Below, piece after piece: positions 49,501 to 58,999 of a stretch of 64,000 nucleotides of DNA. Location: contig OY755183.1 in the NCBI GenBank assembly GCA_963576735.1, positions 8,699,213-8,763,212 of the forward strand, written 5' to 3'. How positions within the stretch are numbered: position 1 is the stretch's first letter; each line of letters begins with the position of its first letter. This DNA is from Bedellia somnulentella (Eukaryota; Arthropoda; Insecta; Lepidoptera; Bedelliidae). Both the position numbers and the translations under genes were made by a program. The notes under the pieces are model-generated. The model was given only the letters and a program-made list of their open reading frames with translations, was not told the origin of the DNA and did not search any database.

Positions 49501-52500
49501 TAAGAAGTAACTGCAGTAAACATGTATACTATGAGAATATTTTTCCGGATCCCGGAAAAAACCCGGATGATAACTTATAAATCGGTTAAGTTCATGCGTG
49601 TAGTATCAGAAATTATATTACTATGAGTAACGTATTTAGATCATTTCTGTCAGCTTAGAATAGAACGCACTCATATCCACCCGCGGTCTGGTTCAAAAAG
49701 ACAAGTAAGTCAGTAAAAAATAGTAATTTGTAAAAAGTATTGGTATGAAAAATTAATTTTGGCATTTAATAATTCGTTTATATAAGAACGGTTAAAACCT
49801 GTGTTTCTTTCTTTCAAATTACGTTACATTATTTGTGCATATTTCTAAAATGTTATTGTTTTCCTACAACAAGCATTTATAAATCGTATAAAACAATTAT
49901 AACTTTAAAATTGTGCAATCGGATGTTTATTAATGATCATGTTTGTAAACTCTAAAACATTTTATTAAAATAATTCTCATTGTGTGGGAAATAATATATA
50001 AAACTTTGTGTTCTTTTTTTTAAAGGGAAACATAAATATATACCATCACGGAAATATTACAATTTAGCAAGCCAGACAGTCAGACATAGGAAAACAATAA
50101 GGTACTTTTTTTGACAAAAGGCCTTAAAAATAATATATTTGTCACCGCTTTGCAATTAAAATATGAAACTTTAACTTACTACATTCCAAGTCACTTTCGT
50201 TTCTAAAAGTATTCTAGGATTTTGTCCCTTAGCTCTTTCTCTAAGTGATGAATCCTTTAACGAATACCACTTTTTATGTCCATTTTCAATATTTAGGAGA
50301 GGTAACCATAGCTTTGCTACCTCTTCGTTCCTTTTCTCGTCTATTATAGAAAATTCTAAAATTGAGGTAATATCGGTTATAGTCCTGAAATTATAAAAAA
50401 TAATTCATATAAAATATAAAAAAACAGAAACTAAAAATGACTGTCAACAAATATTGTAGCAAAAATATTTTCTAATATTTATTCTTTAGTAAGCTTCTGC
50501 TGTATTAAGCTTTTACTAAACCAATATTTAATGAAGTTTTCCTTACAAACTATCTTTAAGATGATTTTTATCCATATAAAATCTACTAACAAATCAAAGA
50601 GTTTCATCCATCTTGGACTCGAGTTCTTGTATTCTGTTTGTGTGCGTCTCCGTTCGTTATTTAGTTCCAAAACGCAGTAACAGTCTTGACCGGATAATCC
50701 TACTGCTGCATAAATCAATATGTTTAAGTTTCCAACCACGCGATCATTATCGTCAATAGAACAACAATCCTGAAAATCATTAAATTATTTTCATTTATGA
50801 TATTGCGAAACAAATATATTTCCACAGTATTTAGGGTCTCAGTACATTGACGTACTAAACAGTTTTTTTTCTAAAAAAATATAATACAATCTCTAGCTAA
50901 ATAACTTGATGTACGAAGAATAACGTGGGGCGTTAATACGTAACGGCTTTAATCACTTGACTGAATGAAGAGATTATTTCAATAGGGTATATTTGATTGT
51001 AATTTCCTGATTAACACATATAATGACAGTATAATATAGCAAAAACGCGGATACCCGCAAATTTAAAATTATTTTTTACTGTATAATCTAATGCTTTTGT
51101 TAACTATTTTGGAACAATAAAGAATGTTTATGTTTATGTTTATAATAGCAAATTATAATAAAGTTATGGCATCCAGAATATCAGGCAATATCATCATATA
51201 TAGTCCGTCCTGTGCTATGTACATTTTTGATTCTTCTAATCACTATGAACTCAACTCAACTCAAACGTTCAGGCTGTATATCCTCGAAGGGGTTGATATA
51301 GGTACTAATACTTCTGAACATCACGTGACATTGTCACCTAGTGTTGAGAGTGCCCACGTTTTGTTTGGACAGTAGTGTACTCACGTGATAGGGGCAAGCC
51401 TATCGCCGTTTTGTAAGAATACATAAGTTACACTATGAAGCTATTTAATAAGCTGCAATAGTTAACAAAATTGATGTTAATTTAAATTTTTGATTTATTT
51501 TAATATAATTTATTGACCGACAAAAGTATAGTTTATGATGTGATTGAAGACTTACGGATAACATGTCGCTTTCACTTGCAATACCAAGATTATCATTTTC
51601 ATGTTCAATATGGTTAGACTGTAGCATGAAATCGACTCCTGATATCGTTAGTAGAAAGAAAATTTGTATTTTTGGCGCTTCACGTAATTTCACCTTTAAC
51701 TTGTATGTTTTATCTGTCTTGAGATTCCGCAAATCTATTTCATTTCTGTAAGCAGGCAAATAAAGGTCAATATTACAATTAATATACACTACTCTGCACC
51801 TCTACAAGGGATAATATTAGTCGTATAATAGTAATAGGGATGATATAATCATAAATAGTAATAATAAAGAAATGACGATATTTTAAAATTATAGTACAGT
51901 ATACAGTACAGTGACTGCCTCCGTGGTCCCGCGGCTAAGCGCTTGGTTTCAAGTACGGAGGTCTCGGGTTCGATCCCCAGGGGGTGAAACTCATAAATTT
52001 AATTTGTAAGATGAATCCCAAAAATTAAGATGATTTCGTGCTTCGGAGGGTTATGCCGTCGGTCCCGGCTACTATTACGGTAGTAGTCGTTACAGTACGT
52101 ACGTATACAGGGTAGGCTCGAGCCCCTTGGTGGGGACATATATTGGCTGTAAGAAGCGAAAGAGCACAGTGTATCGCCAATAGGTAATATCGACATTGTC
52201 CTATAATTGTTGAGATAATCTCTATTTCTAGCTTAATTATGTTAATGATATATGATCAATGTTTATGCTAAATATATTTTTAAACAAAAAATAGGAACGC
52301 CTTCAACCATTTGACGGAAACTCATACATCGCGTACGTAAGCATTTTTATTTTTTTCGAAATATATTTTACACCAAGCAACTAATACTGATAAAAATTAA
52401 ATGGGACCACTTCGGAAGCATATCCAAAAAACAGAATTTTAGAAATGGATTAATCGCGTATAATACATACAAAGAAAACATACTATTGAATTGAGTACCT

Positions 52501-55500
52501 ACTTTTTGAAATCAGTTGATGATGGAAAATTGATACAGACGCTATAGTATAAGATCCCGCTGCATGAATCAGCAGGTATCTATTTATTTGATGAAACTAC
52601 ATTTTTATGAATGATAATTGTTAGTAGAATAGAGTACAGCAGGGTTGCCTATCAAAATTTGGCCGCTACTAGGTTTAATAAAATATTTTATAACTAGCTA
52701 AATATTTTATAATCCGGCAGACTCCGTACTGTCATATTTGCTTATAACAAAGCTTAAGGCGTTTTTTTCTGGTACTCTTAGTTCAATCAGGCGTAAACAT
52801 TTTACAATTTGGGTCATTACATTAGTCAACAGTATTTTTATATAAGCTAAATTGTTGTGTGCATGTTACCACTAAATATACTATATTCCAAGAAATAATA
52901 TTAAAGATAATTTTGCTATTGATGAATATGGATGGTACATACATGTATAATATATAGTAGATATATAACATTAAATTATTTTATGTTGTATATAAAATAT
53001 CCAGTTAAAATATAGCAAATGATTGATATCGAATCGGTTGTTGTTGACATGTAAGTGATTCTGTAAATTGTTTTTAATGCAAATACTTACTTACTTACTT
53101 TACTCACGCCCATTATTCCCGTTGGAAAAGGCAGAGCCTTATCGATCGCCACTTTGCAAATAAAATAAAACAATAATTGATTTTAAAGTAAACAGATAAA
53201 TCGTAGTTTTTTGAACGTCATATTGCAACTTTATACTAAGTTTACTTCGGATTTGGAAGGTGTCTGTTGAGAGAAGAACCCGTAAGAAACTCTTATACGC
53301 ACATTTTTTTTACGTCCAATTCAATTTTGGTGTTAGCCCGGAAACACCCTACACAGAACCCTGATGACAACAAGCCATTTTATCATTAATGTAATCATTA
53401 ACATTATAATAGGCTTTCGGACTAACATTTCTTTTACTGCTTTGAATTTGGTTTCTAGTAAATTTAAAATGTCATAATAAAACATAAAACATAAACGTTC
53501 ACGCCGAATATCCCCGAAGGGGTGGGCAGAGGTACTAATACTTCTGAACATCACGTGGCTTTGTCACCTGGTGTTCAGAGTACCCACGTTTTGCATGGAC
53601 AGTGTACTCACGTGATAGGGGGGGCAGGCCTATCGCCGTTTTGTACGAATACACTGTCACATGACCAAGTACAACTCAGCCATGTGGGTTTCCTCACGAT
53701 GTTTTCCCTCACCGCTAATACATTTTTACGCATAACCCCAAGAAATCTGGGGGCACGGCAGTGCCCCCGCCAAGTCGAGCGCAAAACAAACACTGCCGTA
53801 CCACCCTTTTCTGGAACCGTTTTACCGCATTTTCAGGGCCCCATTCGAGAACCTCTGGATAGGATTGAAACGCTGAAATTTTCGTCACCTAGAAATTCGT
53901 AATCACACACTTGGAATCCAATATTTCAAGTCAGTAGATCAATTAATTTCGAAATTAAGCTAATGCAAAGTTTCGCATTTTCGACACTGACTGACTGACT
54001 CACTGATCATCAAAATAGAACTAGTACTTCCCATAGACCTAGACAACCGAAATTTGGTACAGAGGTAGATTTTAACGCCCACATAAAGAAAAAACTTAGA
54101 ATCAGAACAAGGTTTATGTGAGATCTGGACTACCTGGTGACGCTGATGAGAAAACATAATAAGAGTACTGCCAAAATAAAAAGAAGTGAAATCCGACCAA
54201 AAACATTCTGTAAAAAACTAGCCTGGTCTTGAAGGAAGTGCTTGTTTATCTCTAAAAAGTAATGAAATCTCTGAAAGAAGTGGAGCCAAGTCTTTATGTT
54301 CCTTACTGCGATTTATTTATTATTATAGTTGATTTTACGTGACTTGGCCGTTGAACATTCTTGACACTTTTAGTATGTACAAGATTATTAAGTAAAGTTA
54401 TTTGCAGATTTATTGAAATCTTCTAAACTTCTTTGCCGATTATGTAGAGTCCACTTATTATTTTTTTTTGAGATTCTAATCTTTATTTTTAGTTGTAAGA
54501 ACTCTGGGGATTATTTCTATATTTTCCTAAAACTTTCATTATAATCTACTAATTACAAGTCAACGGCCAAGTCACGTAAAATTAACTATAATATAAATTG
54601 TATTAAGGAACCTTAGACTTGGTTCCACTTATTTTAGAGATTTCATTACTTTTTAGAGATAAACAAGCAGCTCTATCGAGACTTGGCTAGTTTTTTTACA
54701 GAATGTTTTTGGTGGGATATGTATTTACTTTTGACAATCTGTATTTTGGCAAATCTCTCTTGGTTCCCTGACTTTAATTATTCTTGTCATACATGCTATT
54801 TCAATCTTCATTAATGTAAATATTCAAACAATTGCAGATCCTTTTATATCCTTTTGTAATTTGTAATCTATTTCATACTTGCCAACCACCTGGTCTTTAT
54901 CGGTCAAGCTGAGCTGCAGCAAGTAATCATCATATAAGTTAATGTTGTGTAATTCCATCCATTCTACCTTTTTGTATTTCGGTAGAACCTTACCCGGCTT
55001 AGTTTTGATTTTCTCGTTGTTTAGTCTGAAATTGAAAACAAGTGAAAATAAATAAGCTTAAGATATCCGTTGATTATACTTATTCATGTTGCCTTATTTA
55101 AACTTAAGATGATAATTCATATTCATGACCTTGTATTGTTAATTGGTTCTTTTCCAAAGTTTTGCCACTTAGTGTTACTTATTCAAACGAAAAACAGTTG
55201 GCATTCGTAAAATTTACTGACGAATAAAATTTATTTTTAAATATTAATATGCCTACAAAGTACTTACTGAAACTGCAGTGTATTCGTACAAAACGGCGAT
55301 AGGCCTGCCCCCTATCACGTGAGTACACTGTCCATGCAAAACGTGGGTACTCTGAACACCAGGTGACAAAGACACGTGATGTTCAGAAGTATTAGTACCT
55401 CTGCCAACCCCTTCGGGGATATTCGGCGTGAACGTTTATGTTAATGTTATGTTAATATGCAAACAAAGTACTTACTGAAACCTACACTGATATGCATATA

Positions 55501-57958
55501 GTTTGTGTTCGACAGACAAATGATCTAGACCTTGAGCTTCTATTATTCCAATAGTTACAGAAGCCATTCTAATTTTTTTCGATGTTCTTACGGTATCAGA
55601 TTTACTACTCCGCCAAAAAAACTGTAAATTTAATGTAACACAAAACGTGAGCTATAGAACTCGTTATTATGTCTAAACTTTTTTAAACTATTTTTATTCT
55701 AGGTTACTAAAATTTGGTATACAGGATGCATAATAGATAAGTTAAAAAAGTAGTCGTCAAGTAACCACTTGCTAAATGTCATCTTTCTATGGCCAATGTT
55801 TTCGAAATTACATTGACTCTGTTTTTATAAGAATATGTTTATGCCAATATGTCGTGTCGTGTAGTGCCGGCTTGGAATGTGACGAGGGTATGAGGCTTTT
55901 TTAAGTGGTTTTTAGGCGATGCAGTTGGAAACCCAAAACGAACGATACTTAATTTTTACCATCTTGTCCCCTATCAACTTCCAAATGTGGACGAGGAGTT
56001 TCTAGCTCTGAATTTCTGGTTACCCCTTTTTGGAATTTATGACCGTGAATATATGTATATGTATGTTTGTTCATAAAATATTGTATCAGCATATTATTTA
56101 TAAGTAGTACTTGCCGTCCTTTCCCTTGTCTTCTTTTCTCTCAAGGTTACATCTTTTTCTTTATCCAATCGTCGTTTTTCGATAGCAGCGTTCAGTCGGC
56201 TACTAATTTTGTTTCTTATTGAAATCTTTGGCGGTGGCGTTAATGATATCGAGCTTTCGTCACTTTCTTTTCCATATTCAGTTAGTCTGTAAATATAATA
56301 ATAGAAAAAAATATACGACGTGATAGCTCAGTGGGTAGAACAACGAAGTGATAGCTCAGTGGGTAGAACACCGGTTAACGTGCAAGCGACTAGTGTTCAA
56401 ATCCCGAGTCGGGCCTACACCAATTTGTCTTTTCTAGGGACATATGTGTGGTTAATTTATCATGGTTGTTAACGGTGAGGGAAAACATCTTGAGACGTCA
56501 CGTGATGTTCAGAAGTATTAGTACCTCTGCCAACCACTTCGGGGATATTCGGCGTGAATGTTTATGTTATGTTATAAAAAATACTTTGAACTCCTCTGTT
56601 TAAGTTATTAGAAAAAACTAGTTAATTAATTTACTTAAAATGAATTATTACTGCTACGTTTATTATAAGTTTAAGTAAAATTGTTCAATCATTTGCCGTG
56701 TAGTGTCGGCTTAGAATAGCACTACCCCATTTCTTCCGGTGGGTGTACGTAAGAGGCGACTAACGGTATTGGGGCTTTTAAGGGATTTTTGGGCGATGCG
56801 GTTGGAGACCCATCACCAACAACCTTTATTTCACCATCTTTTCCCCACGCACCTTCCAAAAGTGGCTGAGGAATGTCTCATTCCCTAGCTCTGGCTACCC
56901 CTTCAAGGGATATATAGCCGTGAGTATAAGTATATGTATGTATGTATGTATGTTCAATCATAAGGCTTATCGAAAAGATCTGTACCTTTATCAAAATTTC
57001 GGGATCACTATAATTTCTGCGACAAATCACCAAAAAAACGGAACGAATGTTTCTAAACCCGCAGTAAAGGTGCCGTCGCGCCGTAAGGATGGCCTTTTGT
57101 TACTTGCATTTGCAGTGGGAGAGATGTTTTGAAACAACTGAGTATTAAATTAATTGGATTTCCCAAGATAACTTATTGGTTCCCTTTTATACCTAGGTTA
57201 AAACAATGGAAATTATAATGTGCACCCAAAAAGTATTGATAACCTGATATGAACCACTTGTGACTTTGGTTCGTTATCAGAATTTGATCCCGGAAATCTA
57301 CTAATATACTGATACAGTGATAACTGAATGTTTTTGCAAACGTGTTTTATGATAGACATAACGATAAAACAGCTTTTTTACATCTACTATAATATTATTA
57401 AGAGGTTTACTTTGTTTATTTATAATGAATAGGCTCTAAAAACAGCAGATCTTAAAAATTCTTTCATCAATTGAAAGCTAATACTTTCAGAAGCAGCAAA
57501 GGCTATATATCATCACACAAAAAATCTAAGGGGGAAGCATTAAAAAATGCTTAACACCATCGGTGCGAAACCGGGACCACGAGTTTTTTGTAAAAGAGAT
57601 ATTTTCATACTTACGATTCTAAACTGCTTGTTTGTATACTTAAACTAAAATTGTCCTTTTCTTTGAAACACTGTTTAATTTCGTCCGCAAACACATCATT
57701 TTCCGAGTTATCAAGCGACACAACACTTTCTCTCGATATCTGTTTCCGAATAAGATTCCCAGTTTCATGAGCATACTTCTTCAAAGTGCTGAAATCCGGT
57801 GAAAATATACTTCCGGTTACTGGAGCATCATCATCAAGGTGAAGTATATGACCAGTAGAATACGATTTCTTGATGTTTTTCTGAGTAAGTTCATATGTAT
57901 CTAATAAACTCTCCTGACGATATCTGAAAGGTATTGCTTTATTTTTGTCTGTGTTCAT
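40546..57958 (-). CDS. Divergent MCTP-like protein (two C2 domains plus membrane anchor)
   Basis: Multiple C2 and transmembrane-region proteins anchor in ER or vesicle membranes and bind lipid, often with calcium. Exons in order: 57615-57958, 56115-56286, 55476-55621, 54879-55025, 51556-51745, 50591-50769, 50180-50384, 49070-49215, 47849-48000, 47458-47543, 45354-45466, 43454-43563, 41615-41712, 40546-40620; 720 aa, all phases join. Residues 1-172 are polar with no C2 domain. C2 domain 1 is about 193-306 ([15 protein letters not shown] to FFLLTISG); C2 domain 2 about 345-460 ([15 protein letters not shown] to [11 protein letters not shown]). Then INPKEKKY, a hydrophobic hairpin (521-550), a second membrane span (635-657), [11 protein letters not shown] and [12 protein letters not shown], hallmarks of the MCTP C-terminus. 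The usual first C2 is absent, and motifs such as SDPY and DxDxxxDD are lost or changed. Intron 2 uses a GC donor. Human MCTP1/2 are longer (about 880-1000 aa). Family certain; role unknown. Confidence 0.88.
40709..41250. mobile_element. Terminal-inverted-repeat element with short ORF
   Basis: About 110-bp inverted repeats: GGGCTAGTTTTTTGATCCGT at the left pairs with ACGGATAAAAAACTGGCCC at the right; both arms carry TTAGTTAAATATCAGCAAAA. Flanking triplets are TAA/AAA (left) and TAA (right), near a 3-bp duplication. Inside, an ATG at 40928 opens 46 codons ([20 protein letters not shown], then MRRLKIFRP). It lies in the last intron of the MCTP-like gene. A Harbinger origin is a guess from the triplets and the acidic-then-basic N-terminus. 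Confidence 0.7.
42218..42537 (-). repeat. Two RepB copies head to tail, both partial
   Basis: 42218-42330 has the tail half (TATACTCACGGCTATAAATC, GGGGTAGCCAGAGCTAGGGA). 42331-42537 starts again with a tail-side CATATAGATACAGC and runs to a decayed head (GCTACACAGTG). They lie in MCTP-like intron 12. Confidence 0.6.
42780..42975 (+). repeat. RepB, strongly diverged
   Basis: TCGGCTTAAAATAGCATTA, AGTGGCTGATGAATTTCTGA and TAACAGCCTTGAGTGTAAG keep the RepB order. Confidence 0.5.
43042..43298. mobile_element. Fold-back element, 257 bp
   Basis: Arms of about 110 bp: CGCACTCTCAAAATGAAAGA at the left pairs with TCTTTCGTTCTGAGAGTGCG at the right; an inner pair is AAAACAAAGGCACTTATTGT / ACAATAAGTGCCTTTGTTTT. 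No coding content and no clear target duplication. It lies in MCTP-like intron 12. Confidence 0.8.
44088..44275 (-). repeat. RepB copy, head truncated
   Basis: CATACATACATATACTTACG, AAAGGGGTGGCCGGAGCTTT and GGTTTCCAACCGCATCGGCC are present; the last 40 bases of the head are missing. Confidence 0.7.
44386..44940 (+). pseudogene. Non-LTR retrotransposon RT C-terminal fragment
   Basis: Reads through about 185 codons after the RT catalytic core: [53 protein letters not shown] and [20 protein letters not shown]. There is one in-frame TAA (44482-44484) before FKYLG; otherwise it is open to 44940. No catalytic FADD/YADD box remains, so it is dead and 5'-truncated. It lies in MCTP-like intron 11, opposite to the host gene. 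The GC-rich coding sequence stands out against the AT-rich intron. The clade is not determined. Confidence 0.8.
45097..45255 (+). repeat. SINE-E copy with palindromic arms
   Basis: CATCAATTAATGAAAGAATC pairs with the inverse CTTTCATTAATTGAT around a GC-rich tRNA-like core (CGGGTATACGCCCCCCGG); the tail CAATAATCCCCACATGAGGT follows. Same snap-back design as 25011-25249, but diverged. Confidence 0.65.
45523..45654. mobile_element. Fold-back MITE, 132 bp
   Basis: CCGATTTCTGAATTGAGTAT at the left and ATACTCAATTCAGAAATCGG at the right; the arms extend 51 bp with about two mismatches. It lies in MCTP-like intron 10. Confidence 0.8.
46160..46632. mobile_element. Element with TATATCTGGGGGCA terminal inverted repeats
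   Basis: 14-bp perfect inverted ends (TATATCTGGGGGCA and TGCCCCCAGATATA), 473 bp long, with a GC hairpin just inside the left end (GGGGGCACGGTAGTGCCCCC). A related copy, without a matching right end, starts near 53745. Superfamily not assigned. Confidence 0.65.
47100..47397 (-). repeat. RepA SINE, internal deletion
   Basis: Complete 3' module and tRNA head (GATAGCTCAGTGAGTAGAAC on the minus strand), but about 60 bases around the GGTTTCCTCACGATG segment are missing. It lies in MCTP-like intron 10. Confidence 0.8.
48185..48310 (-). mobile_element. MITE (GGGCAAGCACGAG family), copy 3, decayed
   Basis: The minus strand reads GAATGAGATGGCAGTAAACG and AAGAGATGGCTGTTTTATAC; the ends are eroded. 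Confidence 0.6.
48450..48663. mobile_element. piggyBac-like MITE with internal perfect hairpin
   Basis: TTAA at 48446-48449 and 48664-48667 flank imperfect inverted ends CCCTTCAGCGG and CCTCTGAGGGG. Inside, 48523-48542 (AAGTCTTTATAACTATCACA) is exactly complementary to 48552-48571 across a 9-base loop. TTAA duplication and CCC ends fit the piggyBac superfamily. It lies in MCTP-like intron 8. Confidence 0.65.
48715..48838 (+). mobile_element. MITE (GGGCAAGCACGAG family), copy 4
   Basis: Core GAATGAGATGGCAGTATACG and AGAGATGGCTGTTTTACACC; the ends are degraded. It lies inverted to copy 3 about 400 bp away, with the piggyBac-like MITE between them. Confidence 0.6.
49216..50179 (-). other. Intron 7 of the MCTP-like gene, no feature seen
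   Basis: AT-rich, with a short CA run near 49250-49264. No repeat shared with the rest of the window. Confidence 0.6.
51262..51425 (-). repeat. RepA 3' half
   Basis: CCTCGAAGGGGTTGATATAG, CATCACGTGACATTGTCACC and GGGGCAAGCCTATCGCCGTT; the tRNA-like head is missing. It lies in MCTP-like intron 5. Confidence 0.75.
51911..52195 (+). repeat. SINE-G, tRNA-derived
   Basis: tRNA-like head with A-box-like CCGCGGCTAAGCGCTTGGTT and B box GGGTTCGATCCCCAGGG. The body runs GATTTCGTGCTTCGGAGGG to GGTAGGCTCGAGCC. It is not a working tRNA gene: the cloverleaf is incomplete. It lies in MCTP-like intron 4. Confidence 0.7.
52715..52830 (+). repeat. RepF fragment
   Basis: CCGGCAGACTCCGTACTGTC head followed by CTTAGTTCAATCAGGCGTAA, the reverse of the sequence near 14735. 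It lies in MCTP-like intron 4. Confidence 0.55.
53090..53160 (-). repeat. LINE-C terminal fragment
   Basis: TACTCACGCCCATTATTCCC and CGATCGCCACTTTGCA are the complement of the LINE-C end. It lies in MCTP-like intron 4. Confidence 0.6.
53490..53725 (-). repeat. RepA copy, interrupted
   Basis: The 3' module and body are well preserved (CCCCGAAGGGGTGGGCAGAG, ACTGTCACATGACCAAGTAC, CCTCACGATGTTTTCCCTCA). The copy then breaks off shortly before the CTGGGGGCACGG element near 53745; its tRNA head is missing. Confidence 0.8.
53745..54165. repeat. Relative of the 46160 element
   Basis: ATCTGGGGGCACGGCAGTGC and CCCCGCCAAG match the left end of the element at 46160. Further on, GACTGACTGACTCACTGATC and GACAACCGAAATTTGGTACA are motifs of a widespread insect repeat. 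The right end is not defined. Confidence 0.55.
54191..54719. mobile_element. Terminal-inverted-repeat element, 529 bp
   Basis: Arms of about 150-160 bp, diverged: ATCCGACCAAAAACATTCTG at the left pairs with CAGAATGTTTTTGGTGGGAT at the right. Shared inner blocks include CTCTAAAAAGTAATGAAATC and TTTTACGTGACTTGGCCGTT. No coding sequence. It lies in MCTP-like intron 4. Confidence 0.8.
55272..55450 (+). repeat. RepA 3' half
   Basis: ACAAAACGGCGATAGGCCTG, CACGTGAGTACACTGTCCAT and CCCCTTCGGGGATATTCGGC, ending with TTATGTTAATGTTATG. It lies in MCTP-like intron 3. Confidence 0.8.
55853..56070 (+). repeat. RepB copy
   Basis: GTGTAGTGCCGGCTTGGAAT head, CAGTTGGAAACCCAAAACGA core, and GACCGTGAATATATGTATAT tail. 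It lies in MCTP-like intron 2. Confidence 0.8.
56318..56577 (+). repeat. RepA SINE with duplicated A-box segment
   Basis: GTGATAGCTCAGTGGGTAGA occurs twice in a row (about 56321-56372), followed by a single B box (GTGTTCAAATCCC). The middle of the body is deleted and the end is CGGCGTGAATGTTTATGTTA. It lies in the GC-AG intron 1 region of the MCTP-like gene. Confidence 0.85.
56695..56945 (+). repeat. RepB copy, full length and well preserved
   Basis: GTGTAGTGTCGGCTTAGAAT head, GGTTGGAGACCCATCACCAA core, AGCCGTGAGTATAAGTATAT and four TATG units. Nearly identical in its first 130 bases to the copy at 1684-1930. It lies in MCTP-like intron 1. Confidence 0.85.
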
Positions 57959-57999
57959 TTTCAACAACTAAATTCACTTCCATATGACGAGTACGCCTA

Positions 58000-58655
58000 G
58001 TCGTAAATGTAAGCGATTATTTTCCATATCTTATCATTTTGGTGGTTATCGATTTGTCATAAAGGTGCGTTGTTGTGCAAAAAAAGACATAACAATATGT
58101 TCACATTAGCGTATTTCCTATTTTTACATATATATTTTTTATCATCAACAAATAAGCCGACGGACAGCCACTGCTGAAAGTGGGCCTTTTGTAATTATTT
58201 TTATAACAACCGCTGTTGTCGTTCTTAGTACATTGGCTTTCTAAATCTCACAAGATTAATCATGTGATTCACGTGAGGCATGTAAACAAGAAAAAATACC
58301 TATTAAAGGCGATAATACTGCCAATTACCGTTTCGAGATATTTTTTCCAATATTTATATATTTAAATACGAATGTAAAAGTTATCTTTGCAAATTTTAAT
58401 CGTCTTCATTAGCTTTATTGATATTAGATATAATGAGCACGTAAAATATTTGATGAGATTTTAAGGCTGATAACATTTTTGGTTTCATATTTTATTATCG
58501 TTTTCTTTTAGATTCATCCGTAAAAGCCCACATAACAATATTCTTGAATAGGGTCACTACTATTCTAGTACTAGTAGTCAGACTAGTGATTGTAGAATAG
58601 CCTATTTCCAAAAAAAAAAAAAATACAGGTAATGAGTGATTATTGGTATCATCAT
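58000..58655. other. Upstream flank of the MCTP-like gene
   Basis: No TATA box at a convincing distance. A GGTTATCGATTTG motif lies near 58032. The rest is AT-rich and ends in an A run near 58609. Confidence 0.4.
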
Positions 58656-58659
58656 CTAA

Positions 58660-58900
58660 TTTAAATCTTTTTGTTCATGAAAACCTCATGTGGGGATTAT
58701 TACTAATAAATAAAGAATAAATAAAGGAAAGAAAAATTTCGACACAGGCGGAAATCGAACCCGCGACCTCGGGTAAACGCCCCGACGCTCTGCCAATTGA
58801 GCTACCGTGTCAATTGGCTGCCAGTGCGAAATTCTTCTATCCTTTATTTCTTTTACACATTTAAGTAGTGTTTGCTTGTTTGTTAGTAGTAAGAGGTAGG
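58660..58900 (-). repeat. SINE-E, complete copy
   Basis: On the minus strand: a unique-looking 5' part (GGTAGGAAACGC near 58896), then a tRNA-like head that folds as a full cloverleaf (acceptor GACACGG with CTGTGTC, D arm GCTC/GAGC, anticodon arm TCGGG/CCCGA, T arm GCGGG/TCCGC). The body is AATTTTTCTTTCC and the tail CCCCACATGAGG. The anticodon loop GCGTTTA lacks the invariant U33, so it is a SINE head and not a tRNA gene. Confidence 0.75.
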
Positions 58901-58999
58901 AAACGCATGCAGGCAGCATAACCAGTGATCATAGTTTCGCTTTAGAATAAGATTTTAGTATGTTTACGTAAAAACCTTTAACTATATTAATTTTAAATT

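Noticed and set aside
53522..53902. 126-codon plus-strand frame
   Set aside because: Made of a RepA copy joined to the CTGGGGGCACGG element; a chance frame through two repeats.
58740..58813. Minus-strand cloverleaf that could be called a tRNA gene
   Set aside because: All four stems pair, but the anticodon loop GCGTTTA lacks U33 and the same sequence with the same flanks recurs at 25098-25168 and 25410-25480. It is the head of SINE-E.
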